DNA of 64,000 nucleotides from Cytobacillus firmus (lineage in GTDB: Bacteria; Bacillota; Bacilli; Bacillales; Cytobacillaceae). The stretch is taken from assembly GCF_023657595.1 (NCBI RefSeq), contig NZ_CP098323.1, positions 2,690,001 through 2,754,000 of the forward strand. Direction: 5' to 3'. Of this stretch, positions 26,693 to 35,656 are shown piece by piece. Each line of letters starts with the position of its first letter. The stretch's first letter is position 1. The translations under genes and the position numbers were made by a program. The notes beneath the pieces are model-generated. The model worked only from the letters and a program-made list of their open reading frames with translations. It was not told the origin of the DNA and searched no databases.

Positions 26693-26915
26693 AATCTTGA
26701 CAATGTGGACCATGACATTGAAATAAAACATATAGCGGTCACGAAATCTAAAAACAATCACCGCTAATCATGGCACTGCCCAGGCTGACTTCCACCTTCA
26801 TGCATCTGGAAAAAGTGAAGCGGCGCTAACTTTTACATCCGGTGTATATGATTTTTACTGTTCTATACCTGGATATAAAGAAAATGGCATGATAGGCACT
26901 ATTACAGTCGATTGA
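26693..26915 (+). pseudogene. Frameshifted remnant of a cupredoxin
   Basis: Two frames join to a cupredoxin C-terminal half. The first gives NVDHDIEIKHIAVTKSKNN; after a one-base shift near 26757 the second gives NHGTAQADFHLHASGKSEAA, then LTFTSGVYDFYCSIPGYK and ENGMIGTITVD followed by TGA. The order (His in VDHDI, then Cys...Met in the last loop) is that of small blue-copper proteins, but the expected His after 'SIPG' is Tyr. The N-terminal signal peptide is missing and a stop precedes the fragment. The rest of 26622-27034 holds nothing I can support. Confidence 0.75.
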
Positions 26916-27034
26916 AGAAGTCCAATCCCTCATTATTTTGCAGGGATGGTTTTTTTAACAAAATATTATCATAAGGTGACCTGATATCGATGATGATGAT
27001 AATGATATTACTCATATTTTCGAATTGTCGTTAA

Positions 27035-27769
27035 CTAAAAACTCCAGTATGTAATAGTATCAAGTACTCCAATTATCAGCATTATGATACCAGTTACTTT
27101 TTGCACAATAGCCCCCATTCTTCGCCCCTTTTTCATTAATCTTCCTCCCAGTTCCAGGTACCATATAAGAAATACAGCAATAATTAAAGGCAAAGAAGTC
27201 CCTATTGCAAAGATAGGAGGCATTATCATCCCATAATTTACTGAGATAGCCATTGGCATCAGTGTGATGAAGAATAATACAAACATGGTCGGACAAAAAC
27301 CAAGGCTAAAACTCACTCCCATTAAGAATGCTCCCAAGCTGCCTTCCTTTTGAAACCCTATAATAATTCCCCCAAGGGAAATTGTTTTACTGAATTTGAT
27401 GAATCCAAGGAAAAATAATCCTATCAATATAAACATGGGACCAATAATTCTTCTAATCCAAGGAAAATAAACCGTCATAGTAGTCTTTACTTCACTTCCG
27501 AAGATCCACACTAATAAACCAAAAGATGAAAAGACAGCTATTTTCCCTAGTGTAAAGAACACGACTTCTTTCCAGGCAACATTCATTTGGAAAGATTTAT
27601 TTCCATACAGTGTAATTGCGCCCAAATTCCCAGTAAATTGACAGGGGGCCAATGCACCGACAAGGCCCAAAATAAAAGCAAAAATTATGGGAATATCCTT
27701 GGTGTTCAAAACTATATTAATTAGAGGCTGACTAAGGAAGTTGCTTATTGTACTGAAAAATTCATACAT
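27035..27769 (-). CDS. CcdA/DsbD-like (TauE/SafE-annotated) membrane protein
   Basis: 244-aa membrane protein with six or seven helices in an internal repeat. Each half has a Cys-Pro type motif at a helix start: 'LAPCQFTGN' near residue 50 and 'GFCPTMFVL' near 160. That pattern fits the DsbD/CcdA/UreH group that passes reducing equivalents or handles metals at the membrane. The ATG at 27769 lies eight bases after AGGGGA; the frame opens ten codons earlier. It sits among copper-type genes, so a metal-linked role is likely but unproven. Confidence 0.75.
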   Translation of the reverse strand: MYEFFSTISNFLSQPLINIVLNTKDIPIIFAFILGLVGALAPCQFTGNLGAITLYGNKSFQMNVAWKEVVFFTLGKIAVFSSFGLLVWIFGSEVKTTMTVYFPWIRRIIGPMFILIGLFFLGFIKFSKTISLGGIIIGFQKEGSLGAFLMGVSFSLGFCPTMFVLFFITLMPMAISVNYGMIMPPIFAIGTSLPLIIAVFLIWYLELGGRLMKKGRRMGAIVQKVTGIIMLIIGVLDTITYWSF

Positions 27770-27925
27770 TTTTAATTCCCCTACCTTGTATTCCTTCAAA
27801 TAATCTGTATGAAAATAATCGGTTCACTGTTATTAAAAGTTCCTTTTTCATTCATAGCATTTAATTATGAAGATTTTATGAAGGCTGAAAATATTTACAA
27901 TTACTTTCAAAGAGCAGTTAGAAAC

Positions 27926-27966
27926 AGCTGATTTTTGAACATTTTTCCACTGCTCAAAAATCATCT
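27926..27966. repeat. Inverted repeat in a gene-free stretch
   Basis: AGCTGATTTTTGA (27926-27938) and TCAAAAATCATCT (27954-27966) pair at 12 of 13 positions with a 15-base loop. No T-tract follows on either strand, so it is a poor terminator. The surrounding 27770-28073 contains no gene. Confidence 0.55.
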
Positions 27967-28073
27967 TCATTTTTAATTTTGAAAGCAACTGCTAACCATC
28001 CATACAATTTGCAAAATGGCAGTTTATTTAAAATGAGCATAAATAAAGTCTTATATAGTTAATATTGCCAGCT

Positions 28074-29228
28074 TCAATTTCCGTTTACTTCCTCAGCATC
28101 CCAGTAATATTCACTGAAAACTTCCGCAAATGCTTCAATAGAATTATCTAATTCAGTGTTATTATTTTCTACTCCTCCGAACTCAAGCAGCATTGATTGG
28201 CTGGAAAGGTCTTGATTATATACTCCATTCCCATCATCTTTTGTTTTTATAAAAACACCTCTGCTAATTCCCGGAAATTCTTCTTCCAGCTTTTTATTTA
28301 ATTCTTTAGCTAGTGCAAGATTTCTTTCAAAGTTTCTATTTTCCTTTCCGACGATAAAAAATAATCTTGCAAATGGCTCCCCATTTATTGTTGTCGTTGT
28401 AAGGTTCTTTGGCTGGGAGTCTCTGTGAATATCAATAAGATAGCTAATTGATGATTTTTGGGCCATTGCCTCTATTACTGTTTCTCTAGAAAGAGCATAG
28501 GAATGATTATAATTCCAATGTTTCTTTTTCAATTCCTCTGTAACATTCGAAGTACTATGGCTTGCTCCTATCCCTCGCTTCATTAATTCAACTTTCAGCT
28601 TTTTGCCAACCGCTATAATGTTTTTACTTTCATTTAAACTTACAGCTTCATTTGCCGATTTTTTCCCGGACAGTAATGGCAAAAAGGCTTCCCAGCTATG
28701 AGAATGATAAATAAATGCCACATCCTTACCAGTATTTGGAACTGGCGAGGATCCCTTGTCTTGTGGAGTATTTGGACTAGCTTGGTCCTTCTCTGCCAGT
28801 TCTTTCTCTTTCAAAAGCATCTCCAACGGGGGAGCAGATTCCATTGGCAAAGTAGTGAGGTCTGTTCCGAGTCCTGCAATGGCAATTTCGGTGTTAAAGG
28901 CAGAAAAAGCAGGAATTTCTCTCCCAAGAAACGTCCGAATGTCTTCCGGCCAAATATTGGTAAAGGTGAGAAATGCCGTACGGGAGATAGATGGCGTTTC
29001 TTCTTCCTTTATAGTTGACTTTAGCGGGCCTATTTCAGTTGACATTAGGCTTAGGAAAAAATTAGCATGCACCTTTTCACTAGTAGCTGTAATAACGGAA
29101 GAATTTAATCTTTCTTTTAAATCAAGATAATTTATAAAAAATACAGTACTGAAAATGAATAAAAAAAAGGCAAGATAAATCCAGTGAACTCGTATAAAAA
29201 ACATGGAAGTATGATTCCTTTCTTTCAT
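28074..29228 (-). CDS. spoIIP: SpoIIP-family peptidoglycan hydrolase
   Basis: 384-aa membrane-anchored protein of the SpoIIP family, which cut peptidoglycan (amidase and endopeptidase) during engulfment. One N-terminal helix (about 12-33), a linker, then the catalytic domain with 'VAFIYHSHSWEAFLPLL' (metal His), 'SYLIDIHRDSQPK' and 'MLLEFGGVENNNTEL'. Only one SpoIIP is needed per genome, usually beside gpr; this copy stands alone within an accessory region, so it may be a second paralogue. ATG with GGGGGAA upstream. Confidence 0.88.
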   Translation of the reverse strand: MKERNHTSMFFIRVHWIYLAFFLFIFSTVFFINYLDLKERLNSSVITATSEKVHANFFLSLMSTEIGPLKSTIKEEETPSISRTAFLTFTNIWPEDIRTFLGREIPAFSAFNTEIAIAGLGTDLTTLPMESAPPLEMLLKEKELAEKDQASPNTPQDKGSSPVPNTGKDVAFIYHSHSWEAFLPLLSGKKSANEAVSLNESKNIIAVGKKLKVELMKRGIGASHSTSNVTEELKKKHWNYNHSYALSRETVIEAMAQKSSISYLIDIHRDSQPKNLTTTTINGEPFARLFFIVGKENRNFERNLALAKELNKKLEEEFPGISRGVFIKTKDDGNGVYNQDLSSQSMLLEFGGVENNNTELDNSIEAFAEVFSEYYWDAEEVNGN

Positions 29229-29379
29229 TATGTTCCCCCCCGTTCTAGTATTCTCCTTCGTAATTTAATATATGATTAAAAATAGATAATAGAATAGATT
29301 CTAATTGAACTCTATTAACAGTTATATAGAGCTATTTTTCTTGCAATATTTAACTGCATGAAAAGTAATAGAAAAAAAG

Positions 29380-29412
29380 AAATCCGCCTAATTCATATTG
29401 TTAGGCGGATTT
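29380..29412. terminator. Bidirectional terminator
   Basis: Perfect 12-bp stem AAATCCGCCTAA/TTAGGCGGATTT with T-runs on both strands. Ends the minus-strand beta-propeller transcript. Confidence 0.85.
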
Positions 29413-29438
29413 TTGTAATGATATTGATTCCATTTAAC

Positions 29439-30059
29439 TTATTCTGTAATGCTTATTCCATTCGGCACACCTTTTACTTCAATCGTTTCAATTACTTTAT
29501 TCTGTTCTTTATCGATGATACTGACCGTATCCTCAAACATATTTGTAAATAAGACTTTCTTATTATCTGGACTTGTTACGACTCCATGTGATCCTTTTCC
29601 AGTTTTAATTTCAGCTGTTGCTTTCCTTGCAGCAAGGTCTATGACTGTAACAATGCTGGAAGGAGCTTCTTCTGTTCCTTGGTTTGCAACATAGGCAAAC
29701 TGATCATTTTCATCAATATAGACTTGTGCGGGACCAGCACCAACAGGAATTTTATCAACCTTCTCAGTAGCCAAATCAACAACTGCAAGAGCATTTTCTC
29801 CATTGAATGTAGCAACAAGTGTTTCTCCATCTGAAGTGACACCTGTAGTAACAGGAGCTGCTCCTATTTTTATCCGTTTTTCCTCTTTCATGGAACCAAT
29901 ATTAACAACACTGACTATATCTTCACCCATGTTTGCAATATAAGCGCTCTTACTGTCTGCTGAGATTCTAAATCCATGTGGCCCTTTTCCTGTATCGACT
30001 GTACTAACCACCTCAAAGCTTGCTATATCAATGACTGCAGCCAGCCAGCACCCCTCCCA
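29439..30059 (-). pseudogene. N-terminally truncated YVTN beta-propeller protein
   Basis: About 205 open codons carrying four or more propeller blades with the YVTN/YncE-type pattern ('GPHGFRISADSKSAYIANMG', 'AYVANQGTEE', 'GSHGVVTSPDNKKVLFTNM'). A full family member has about seven blades and a signal peptide, 330-380 aa. The frame is blocked upstream by TGA at 30060-30062 and the region just before (30063-30200) does not encode the missing blades. The first in-frame Met would be inside a blade. Likely a broken gene, though a short form cannot be excluded. Confidence 0.7.
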
Positions 30060-30163
30060 TCATTAAGATAAATACCATAACCATGCTTTTTGATTTGCAC
30101 ATAAAGATATGCCTCCTTTTCGTATTTCGAAAGATTGTTAGACTTTTTGAAAGTTTGATTGCT

Positions 30164-30183
30164 AAAGTGAAATGAATCACTTT
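30164..30183. promoter_or_regulatory. Perfect inverted repeat, possible operator
   Basis: AAAGTGA (30164-30170) and TCACTTT (30177-30183) around six bases. It lies about 190 bases upstream of the multicopper oxidase, in the gap shared with the truncated propeller gene. Size and symmetry suit a dimeric repressor, but no family is indicated. Confidence 0.4.
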
Positions 30184-30374
30184 GGTTTTTCGTTATTATG
30201 ATTGCCATAAAATCTCCATATCTGGGATGTAAGATAATTATTTTTCAACTCAAATAAAAACCGAATTTTACTCATTGCAATCAATTAAAAATTCCCTGAA
30301 TTTTTTTCACATCCATAATTTCTGCATTTATTTTTATTATGATTTGTTTTGAATAAATACAGGAGGTTACCGGC

Positions 30375-32012
30375 ATGAAGATTAAACTGCTTGCTATATT
30401 CATTTTTTCAATCATTTTCCTCGCTGCCTGTTCAAATAGCGGTATGAGTGGAATGGACCATGGAAACATGGACATGGAAGAGGAGAATAATTCTGAAGTA
30501 AAAGAGAATGACGAGGGGCTGCAGACTACAAACACTACAGAAACACTTACGGGCAATGAAATTAACATTGTTGCTCAAGAAAGCAAACATCAGCTGAATA
30601 AGAGTGTAAGCGTTAAGGCCCTAACATTCAATGGCTCTGTCCCAGGTTCCCAATTACGGGTAAAGCAAGGAGAAAAAGTAAAAATCAACCTAAAGAATAA
30701 ACTTAATGAACCAGTGTCCATTCACTGGCATGGGATTCCAGTTCCCAATGAAATGGATGGCATACCAGGTGTGACACAAAACGCAGTCCAGCCAGGTGAA
30801 ACCTTCACATATGAATTTTCAGCCGAGGATCCTGGAACATACATGTACCATACCCATCAAAATGCTGTTGAGCAAATGGATAAAGGTCTATACGGTTCAT
30901 TTATTGTAGAACCAAAAGAGAAGACTTATGATCGTGACTATACCCTCATGCTTGATGAGTGGATGAGCAAGCCTGTAGAAGGTGAATCCACCATGGAAGG
31001 AATGGATCATAACAACATGGGTTCAGAAGAAGATAATGATAAAGAGTCTGATTCTGAAGAATCAAGTATGAGCGGCATGGATCACAGCAGCATGGAGTCA
31101 GAAGGCAATGAAAGCATGAATGGTATGGGGGAAATGGGCCATGACATGAGTGCTTACGATATCTTTTCGATAAATGGCAAAAGCGGCGACAGCATTGAGC
31201 CTTTAATGGTAAAACAAGGAGAAAAAGTCAGAATTCGACTTATCAACGCAGGATTTATGTCTCATAAAATCCATCTGCATGGCCATGATTTCAAAGTGGC
31301 AGCCATTGATGGACAAGAACTAAATGAACCAAAGGAAATTAAAGATAAGGTGATTTCAATAGCCCCTGGTGAGCGTTATGATATAGAGTTTACAGCAGAC
31401 AACCCTGGCGAATGGTTTATAGAGTGCCACGGGGACATGGAAGGCACACGTGGAATGAAGACAATGATACAATATGAAAACTCTCCTGGCTCTACTGATA
31501 AGTCCAACCAATCCGAAGAGCTTCCAGAATTCACATTTATGAATTATGGCGGTTCTGACAAAGGTGAGTTTTCGCTGGATCAGGAATATGATGTTGACTA
31601 TAAAATGGATTTAAACACAGCGATGGATGGTAGCGAAATGGCTTATACGATTAACGGCAATACTTTCCCAGAAACTGATAACATTAATGTCAAGGATGGC
31701 GACCTCGTTAAGGTGACACTGACTAATAATTCTATGATGGATGACCACCCTATGCATCTGCACGGCCACTTCTTCCAGGTCCTCAGCAAGAATGGGAAAC
31801 CTGTAGAAGGTTCTCCGATCATGAAAGATACGATTAACTTAAAGCCTGGTGATGAATATGTGGTTGCGTTTAAAGCAGATAATCCTGGCAATTGGCTATT
31901 CCATTGTCATGATCTTCACCATGCGACAGCGGGAATGGTGAATATGGTTAAATACGATGGATTTAAACCAAGCTTCACTCCTGATTCGAATGCTAATAAT
32001 AAACCAGAGTAA
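30375..32012 (+). CDS. Multicopper oxidase, lipoprotein
   Basis: 545-aa laccase-like oxidase on the outer face of the membrane; such enzymes oxidise Cu(I) or phenols and reduce oxygen to water. Lipobox 'LAACSNSG' at the N-terminus, then Met/His motifs (GMDHGNMDM). All four copper clusters are present: 'HWHG' (about 117), 'HTHQ' (about 159), 'HPMHLHGHFF' (about 459) and 'HCHDLHHATAGM' (about 513). A Met/His/Asp-rich insert of about 60 residues (near 205-260) may feed copper. The ATG has AGGAGG nine bases upstream. Ends with a terminator. Copper detoxification is the likely role. Confidence 0.93.
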   Translation: MKIKLLAIFIFSIIFLAACSNSGMSGMDHGNMDMEEENNSEVKENDEGLQTTNTTETLTGNEINIVAQESKHQLNKSVSVKALTFNGSVPGSQLRVKQGEKVKINLKNKLNEPVSIHWHGIPVPNEMDGIPGVTQNAVQPGETFTYEFSAEDPGTYMYHTHQNAVEQMDKGLYGSFIVEPKEKTYDRDYTLMLDEWMSKPVEGESTMEGMDHNNMGSEEDNDKESDSEESSMSGMDHSSMESEGNESMNGMGEMGHDMSAYDIFSINGKSGDSIEPLMVKQGEKVRIRLINAGFMSHKIHLHGHDFKVAAIDGQELNEPKEIKDKVISIAPGERYDIEFTADNPGEWFIECHGDMEGTRGMKTMIQYENSPGSTDKSNQSEELPEFTFMNYGGSDKGEFSLDQEYDVDYKMDLNTAMDGSEMAYTINGNTFPETDNINVKDGDLVKVTLTNNSMMDDHPMHLHGHFFQVLSKNGKPVEGSPIMKDTINLKPGDEYVVAFKADNPGNWLFHCHDLHHATAGMVNMVKYDGFKPSFTPDSNANNKPE

Positions 32013-32038
32013 CTATCAAATCCGCTAAGTAATTAAAG

Positions 32039-32067
32039 AAGCGGCCTGGCAAATAGGTCGCTTTTTT
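32039..32067 (+). terminator. Terminator of the multicopper oxidase
   Basis: Stem AAGCGGCCT (32039-32047) with AGGTCGCTT (32055-32063) and six Ts, 27 bases past the stop codon. Confidence 0.8.
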
Positions 32068-32114
32068 AGAAAAATCGGATCTAACCTTTTTGTTAATAAA
32101 TAGGAGTGGTTTTA

Positions 32115-32237
32115 ATGGGTATAGTCATATTTGGGCTAGTCGCTTTTTTAGCCGGGTTTGGCTCCTGTTAAAGCTTTCTTGTTTTAGGTTGGTTCGCCAT
32201 GATGACTTTTATAAATTCAGGGTACCCTGCTATGTAA
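32115..32237 (+). pseudogene. Tiny membrane peptide gene split by a stop
   Basis: ATG after TAGGAGTGG. 18 codons (MGIVIFGLVAFLAGFGSC), a TAA, then 21 further hydrophobic codons in the same frame ending GYPAM and a stop. The two halves look like one hydrophobic hairpin of about 40 residues interrupted by a stop. I know no family for it. The remainder of 32013-32323 is empty apart from the terminator. Confidence 0.35.
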
Positions 32238-32323
32238 AAAAACCAATTGAAAGGATGAAAGTAATCTTCCTGGGTCCTCATCCTATAAAATAGCAACTGC
32301 TTCCTCTGGCATAATTCATATAT

Positions 32324-33763
32324 TTAATAATTATTTACGCATGCCGACATCGTTTCCTTTGTTGTCTGCGGATGACACTCAGATTCTGCCTCCGGTGCTT
32401 TCTCAAGTGCCATCCATTTTCCTCTTTTGAACTGGATAACTAGCACAATTGCCCGGAATGCAATGTCAGCGCCTATCGCAATCCAAACGCCGGCCAATCC
32501 CCAGCCCAGCGCAATAGCTAAAACATAAACAAGAAATGTTCGTACGGCCCACATGCCAAAAGCTGTCAGGTACATAGGGAATTTTGTATTGTTTGCACCT
32601 TGGAAAGCTCCTGTTAATACCATAAGGACAGCTAGAAATGGCTGGAAAACTCCCGATATCTTTAGAGGAGTTCCAATATTACCGATTACTTCCTGATCCT
32701 TTGTAAAGAAACTTCCTGCCCATTCACCAAGAAAGAACAACATAGCCCCCAGGGCAGTCATTGATGCTAAAGTTAATAAGGTTGTAAGTTTAGCATATCG
32801 TCTAGCTTCATCTAGGTTTCCTGCACCGATTTGCTGTCCAACTAGTATTGTGGCTGCTGTTGCAAACCCATAACCAATCATATAAGAAAAGACCTCAATA
32901 TTTCCTGCGATTTGGTGGGCGGCAAAGGCGTTTGTTCCAAGTGCCACTACAAATCCGAAATAGACGATTTGTCCAGCACGCATCACTAACCTTTCACCCG
33001 CGGCTGGTGCTCCAAGCGTCGTCAACTCTTTTAAATGTACTTTGTCCAGCTTCCAATAGTCCTTGCGAAAAGCAAGAACTTTTGATTGATTAAGGTAATA
33101 TAGGAGTGCCGCGCTGCCAACAACCCGGGAGAATACTGTAGCAAGGGCAGCTCCCGCGATTCCCAGTTCTGGAATAAATAAAAAACCGAATATCAAAACG
33201 TAATCTAATGCTGCATTAACAATATTAATAATGATACTGACCTTCATCGGTGTTTTCGTATCTCCTGCTCCTCTCAGGATTGCACTTATGACAAACATTA
33301 AGGACATAAAAATCGAAGGAATGCCGACTATTCGAAAATATAGCGACCCTGCCTCTAGAACACTTGATTCAATCCCCATTAATTTTAATAAGGGTTCAGC
33401 AAATAATAAAGTTGCTAAACCAGTAATCAAACCAAAGAAAATCGCCAAGACAATAGATTGCTGGGAAATATGCCTTGCTTTTTCCGGTTGCTTCGCTCCA
33501 AGAAAGTTGGCAATTCTCACATTGGCTGCTACCCCTATTGCCATGAATAGAGCAAAATAAATGGCGAGAACTGCGTTGGTAACTCCAACTGCGGATACTT
33601 CCGCCAAACCTAACTTTGACACAAAATAGGTGTCTACAAAACCAAGGATGGTTTGAAAAAAATTTTCGATTACAGCAGGAATGGCCAGGACTATTATGAC
33701 TTTTAGCCTTTCTTTATTAGATTGAATATTTTTCAGTTTTGCTTCTACTAAATCATCCTTCAA
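32324..33763 (-). CDS. MATE-family efflux transporter
   Basis: 479-aa multidrug and toxin extrusion protein with 12 helices in two six-helix halves, driven by sodium or protons. Typical motifs are 'FVDTYFVSKLGLAEVSAVGV' in helix 1-2 and 'ISAILRGAGDTKTPM' in the middle, echoed by 'LTGAFQGANNTKFPMYL' in the second half. It starts at a TTG eight bases after GGAGG. Substrate unknown; stands alone. Confidence 0.93.
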   Translation of the reverse strand: MKDDLVEAKLKNIQSNKERLKVIIVLAIPAVIENFFQTILGFVDTYFVSKLGLAEVSAVGVTNAVLAIYFALFMAIGVAANVRIANFLGAKQPEKARHISQQSIVLAIFFGLITGLATLLFAEPLLKLMGIESSVLEAGSLYFRIVGIPSIFMSLMFVISAILRGAGDTKTPMKVSIIINIVNAALDYVLIFGFLFIPELGIAGAALATVFSRVVGSAALLYYLNQSKVLAFRKDYWKLDKVHLKELTTLGAPAAGERLVMRAGQIVYFGFVVALGTNAFAAHQIAGNIEVFSYMIGYGFATAATILVGQQIGAGNLDEARRYAKLTTLLTLASMTALGAMLFFLGEWAGSFFTKDQEVIGNIGTPLKISGVFQPFLAVLMVLTGAFQGANNTKFPMYLTAFGMWAVRTFLVYVLAIALGWGLAGVWIAIGADIAFRAIVLVIQFKRGKWMALEKAPEAESECHPQTTKETMSACVNNY

Positions 33764-33816
33764 CTATTTCTCCTCCATTTCTGAGAAGGCTGTAAATGAT
33801 AATTACAATTTAATAA

Positions 33817-33847
33817 AATGGGGCACACCTTATAAGTGTGCCCCATT
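33817..33847 (-). terminator. Terminator of the 33872 gene
   Basis: Perfect 12-bp GC-rich stem AATGGGGCACAC/GTGTGCCCCATT with TTTTATTAAA following on the minus strand. Confidence 0.8.
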
Positions 33848-33871
33848 CTATAATTAGTCTATTAACATTAT

Positions 33872-34294
33872 TTACTTATCCGGAATATTTATATTGAATG
33901 GATCATCTTTGTGGTGGGCATGGAGAAACTCTTCCATTTTTCCACTCACAATTACGACATGTCCGGCTGATCCAAGATAAGGCTCCAAATCCGTGATTTT
34001 ACTTCCATTGTTATCAGCAACAGTAAATGTCATAATATGCTGTTTTAAAACCAAATCATCGATCTTTAACTCAAATACCAAGTCATCTGCAGCTTTTACT
34101 AACTCCTTATCCGGATTAATTAATTCATTTTGTTCCTCGCCTTTAGCAATAAAACCCAACTTAACATGCTGCTGCCCAGAACCTTCTAGAAGGAAATCGG
34201 CAAATATTTTGTCCGCTTTTGGTAAACCGTTTAGGACAGGTTTGATGGTATTATTCCGTATATACCTCTGGGCTCCAACCTGCTTGGATGGCAT
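33872..34294 (-). CDS. Unknown protein with a metal-associated-looking C-terminus
   Basis: 140 aa from the ATG at 34294; the frame is open 18 codons further, but that part overlaps the terminator of the upstream gene. The C-terminal part, 'ITDLEPYLGSAGHVVIVSG' and 'FLHAHHKDDPFN', resembles the end of extracytoplasmic proteins found with YtkA-like or metal-handling genes. No signal peptide or convincing ribosome site, so it may be the 3' part of a larger broken gene. Function not known. Confidence 0.5.
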   Translation of the reverse strand: MPSKQVGAQRYIRNNTIKPVLNGLPKADKIFADFLLEGSGQQHVKLGFIAKGEEQNELINPDKELVKAADDLVFELKIDDLVLKQHIMTFTVADNNGSKITDLEPYLGSAGHVVIVSGKMEEFLHAHHKDDPFNINIPDK

Positions 34295-34317
34295 GTCTTT
34301 ATAATGGAACAGTTTTA

Positions 34318-34364
34318 AATAAGGAAAAAGGATCGAAGCAAACTCCAATTCTTTTTCCTTATTT
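34318..34364 (-). terminator. Terminator of the F510_1955-type gene
   Basis: Arms AAATAAGGAAAAAG (34318-34331) and CTTTTTCCTTATTT (34351-34364) with a 19-base loop. It overlaps the stop codon of the upstream gene by two bases. Confidence 0.6.
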
Positions 34365-35349
34365 ATCTAATACTTCCTGCTTCAACAATACGATCCCAGT
34401 TATTGCCGCCATCAGCAGTATGATATATGTCTCCATTAAAAGAAACAAACGTCAATTCCTGTTCATTTTTGGGGTTTTGAGCAAAATACATAACAGCATC
34501 TTCTTTCATTTTAGGCAATGCTATCTCTTCCTCTGTTTCATCAGTAAGAGAAAGCTTTGTCAACTTGGCTGTACCATCGTAAGTGCCATATATTAAGCCC
34601 TCGTTTGTAAAAAAGACAGATGTACCCTGTACGCTTTTCGAGATTCGTTCAAAACTTTCCCCTTTGTTCTTTGACAGGTAAATTCCCTGCTGTCCAGATG
34701 CTGCTAAATAATCTGCATTATTAGGATGAACAGATAAACTTAGTAATGTATCTTCCAAACCATTTGCAGCAACTTCCTTCCATGTCTTTGCTTTATCTTC
34801 GCTGAGATAAAACTTTCCAGTATCCATAATAGAATTCTCCTGCGGGTTCATTAGGAAAATAACCGAATTTTCATAGCCTGCTCCCATTAAATGAAAATCC
34901 GTTTCTCCTTCAAGGGCTTTCTTTTCAAGAGTTTGTCCATTATCGGGACTATACTGAATACCTAAAGGGTTTGGCAGTTTAGAATCATTTCCAGGGTGTC
35001 CGCTGGAATAAAACCCGTCTTGTGTCGCATTGAAGCCCATATAATCGTTATTTTCTTTCTTTGTTTTAAACCACTTTCCGTTATCATAAACTTTTAAGCC
35101 GTCATGAGCTGCAAAATAGACCTTACCTTGATTTCCAGCATAACCAACTCCGTGAATATGATCTATTTTTCCATCGAAAACTTCAAAAAAGCTATTTGAA
35201 GAAATGGATGTTTCTTCTCCCCCATTTTCCTGTTCACCAGTTTGTACTTCGGACTGTCCGGTATCCTTGGTATCTTTTACTTCAGCCTGTCCGCAGGCTG
35301 CAAGGCTAAACGTTAATCCAATTACTGCAAATAAACATATCTTCTTCAT
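34363..35349 (-). CDS. F510_1955-family lipoprotein (glycosyl-hydrolase-like propeller)
   Basis: 328-aa lipoprotein: signal peptide with 'SLAACGQ', an acidic linker, then a beta-propeller of BNR/Vps10-like repeats ('GLKVYDNGKWFKT', 'QYSPDNGQTLEKKAL', 'YLSEDKAKTWKEV', 'YLSKNKGESFERI', 'YHTADGGNNWDRI', each an Asp-box-like S/T-x-D-x-G-x-T-W/F). The 'FDGKIDHIHGVGYAGNQGKV' opening is characteristic. Members are often linked with copper/heavy-metal genes, as here; the enzymatic label is not proven. The ATG at 35349 follows AGGAGTG; the frame opens seven codons earlier. Confidence 0.85.
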   Translation of the reverse strand: MKKICLFAVIGLTFSLAACGQAEVKDTKDTGQSEVQTGEQENGGEETSISSNSFFEVFDGKIDHIHGVGYAGNQGKVYFAAHDGLKVYDNGKWFKTKKENNDYMGFNATQDGFYSSGHPGNDSKLPNPLGIQYSPDNGQTLEKKALEGETDFHLMGAGYENSVIFLMNPQENSIMDTGKFYLSEDKAKTWKEVAANGLEDTLLSLSVHPNNADYLAASGQQGIYLSKNKGESFERISKSVQGTSVFFTNEGLIYGTYDGTAKLTKLSLTDETEEEIALPKMKEDAVMYFAQNPKNEQELTFVSFNGDIYHTADGGNNWDRIVEAGSIR

Positions 35350-35370
35350 AAATTTCACTCCTGCTACCAA

Positions 35371-35656
35371 TTATAAGGCCCTTTTAGAAGAATACAACCT
35401 AAAAAACCGCATGGAAAAGTTGTTCAGCTTACTCCTTCAAGATTTCTTAAAGACTATAACAAAAATATGCATATAGTGTGCAGAAAACACAGCCAGAAAG
35501 ACATTCCTATAAATACCTAAGATTTTTTCTTAATGCAAGGTTTCTTCATATTTTTTTTGTAAAGTAAGTTTAAGGATATTACCAGATGAGGAGCAGCTGA
35601 AATGAAAAAGATAATGTTTATTATGAAGATGCTTAACTTTTTAAGATATACTCAAT
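35371..35656. other. Gene-free stretch
   Basis: AT-rich DNA upstream of the F510-type gene. From 35602 an ATG (MKKIMFIMKMLNFLRYTQ, then a stop) may be the start of the same decayed response regulator whose receiver end follows at 35657. Nothing else supportable. Confidence 0.4.

Noticed and set aside
27926..27966. Terminator for spoIIP or the CcdA-like gene
   Set aside because: The hairpin has no T-tract on either strand and lies upstream of the CcdA-like gene, so it is listed only as an inverted repeat.
30023..30208. 61-codon minus-strand frame upstream of the propeller fragment
   Set aside because: No ribosome site or recognisable domain; it overlaps the broken propeller frame and seems to be chance.
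32090..32293. 67-codon plus-strand frame after the multicopper oxidase
   Set aside because: No ribosome site at its start; the overlapping frame from 32115 has a better one.
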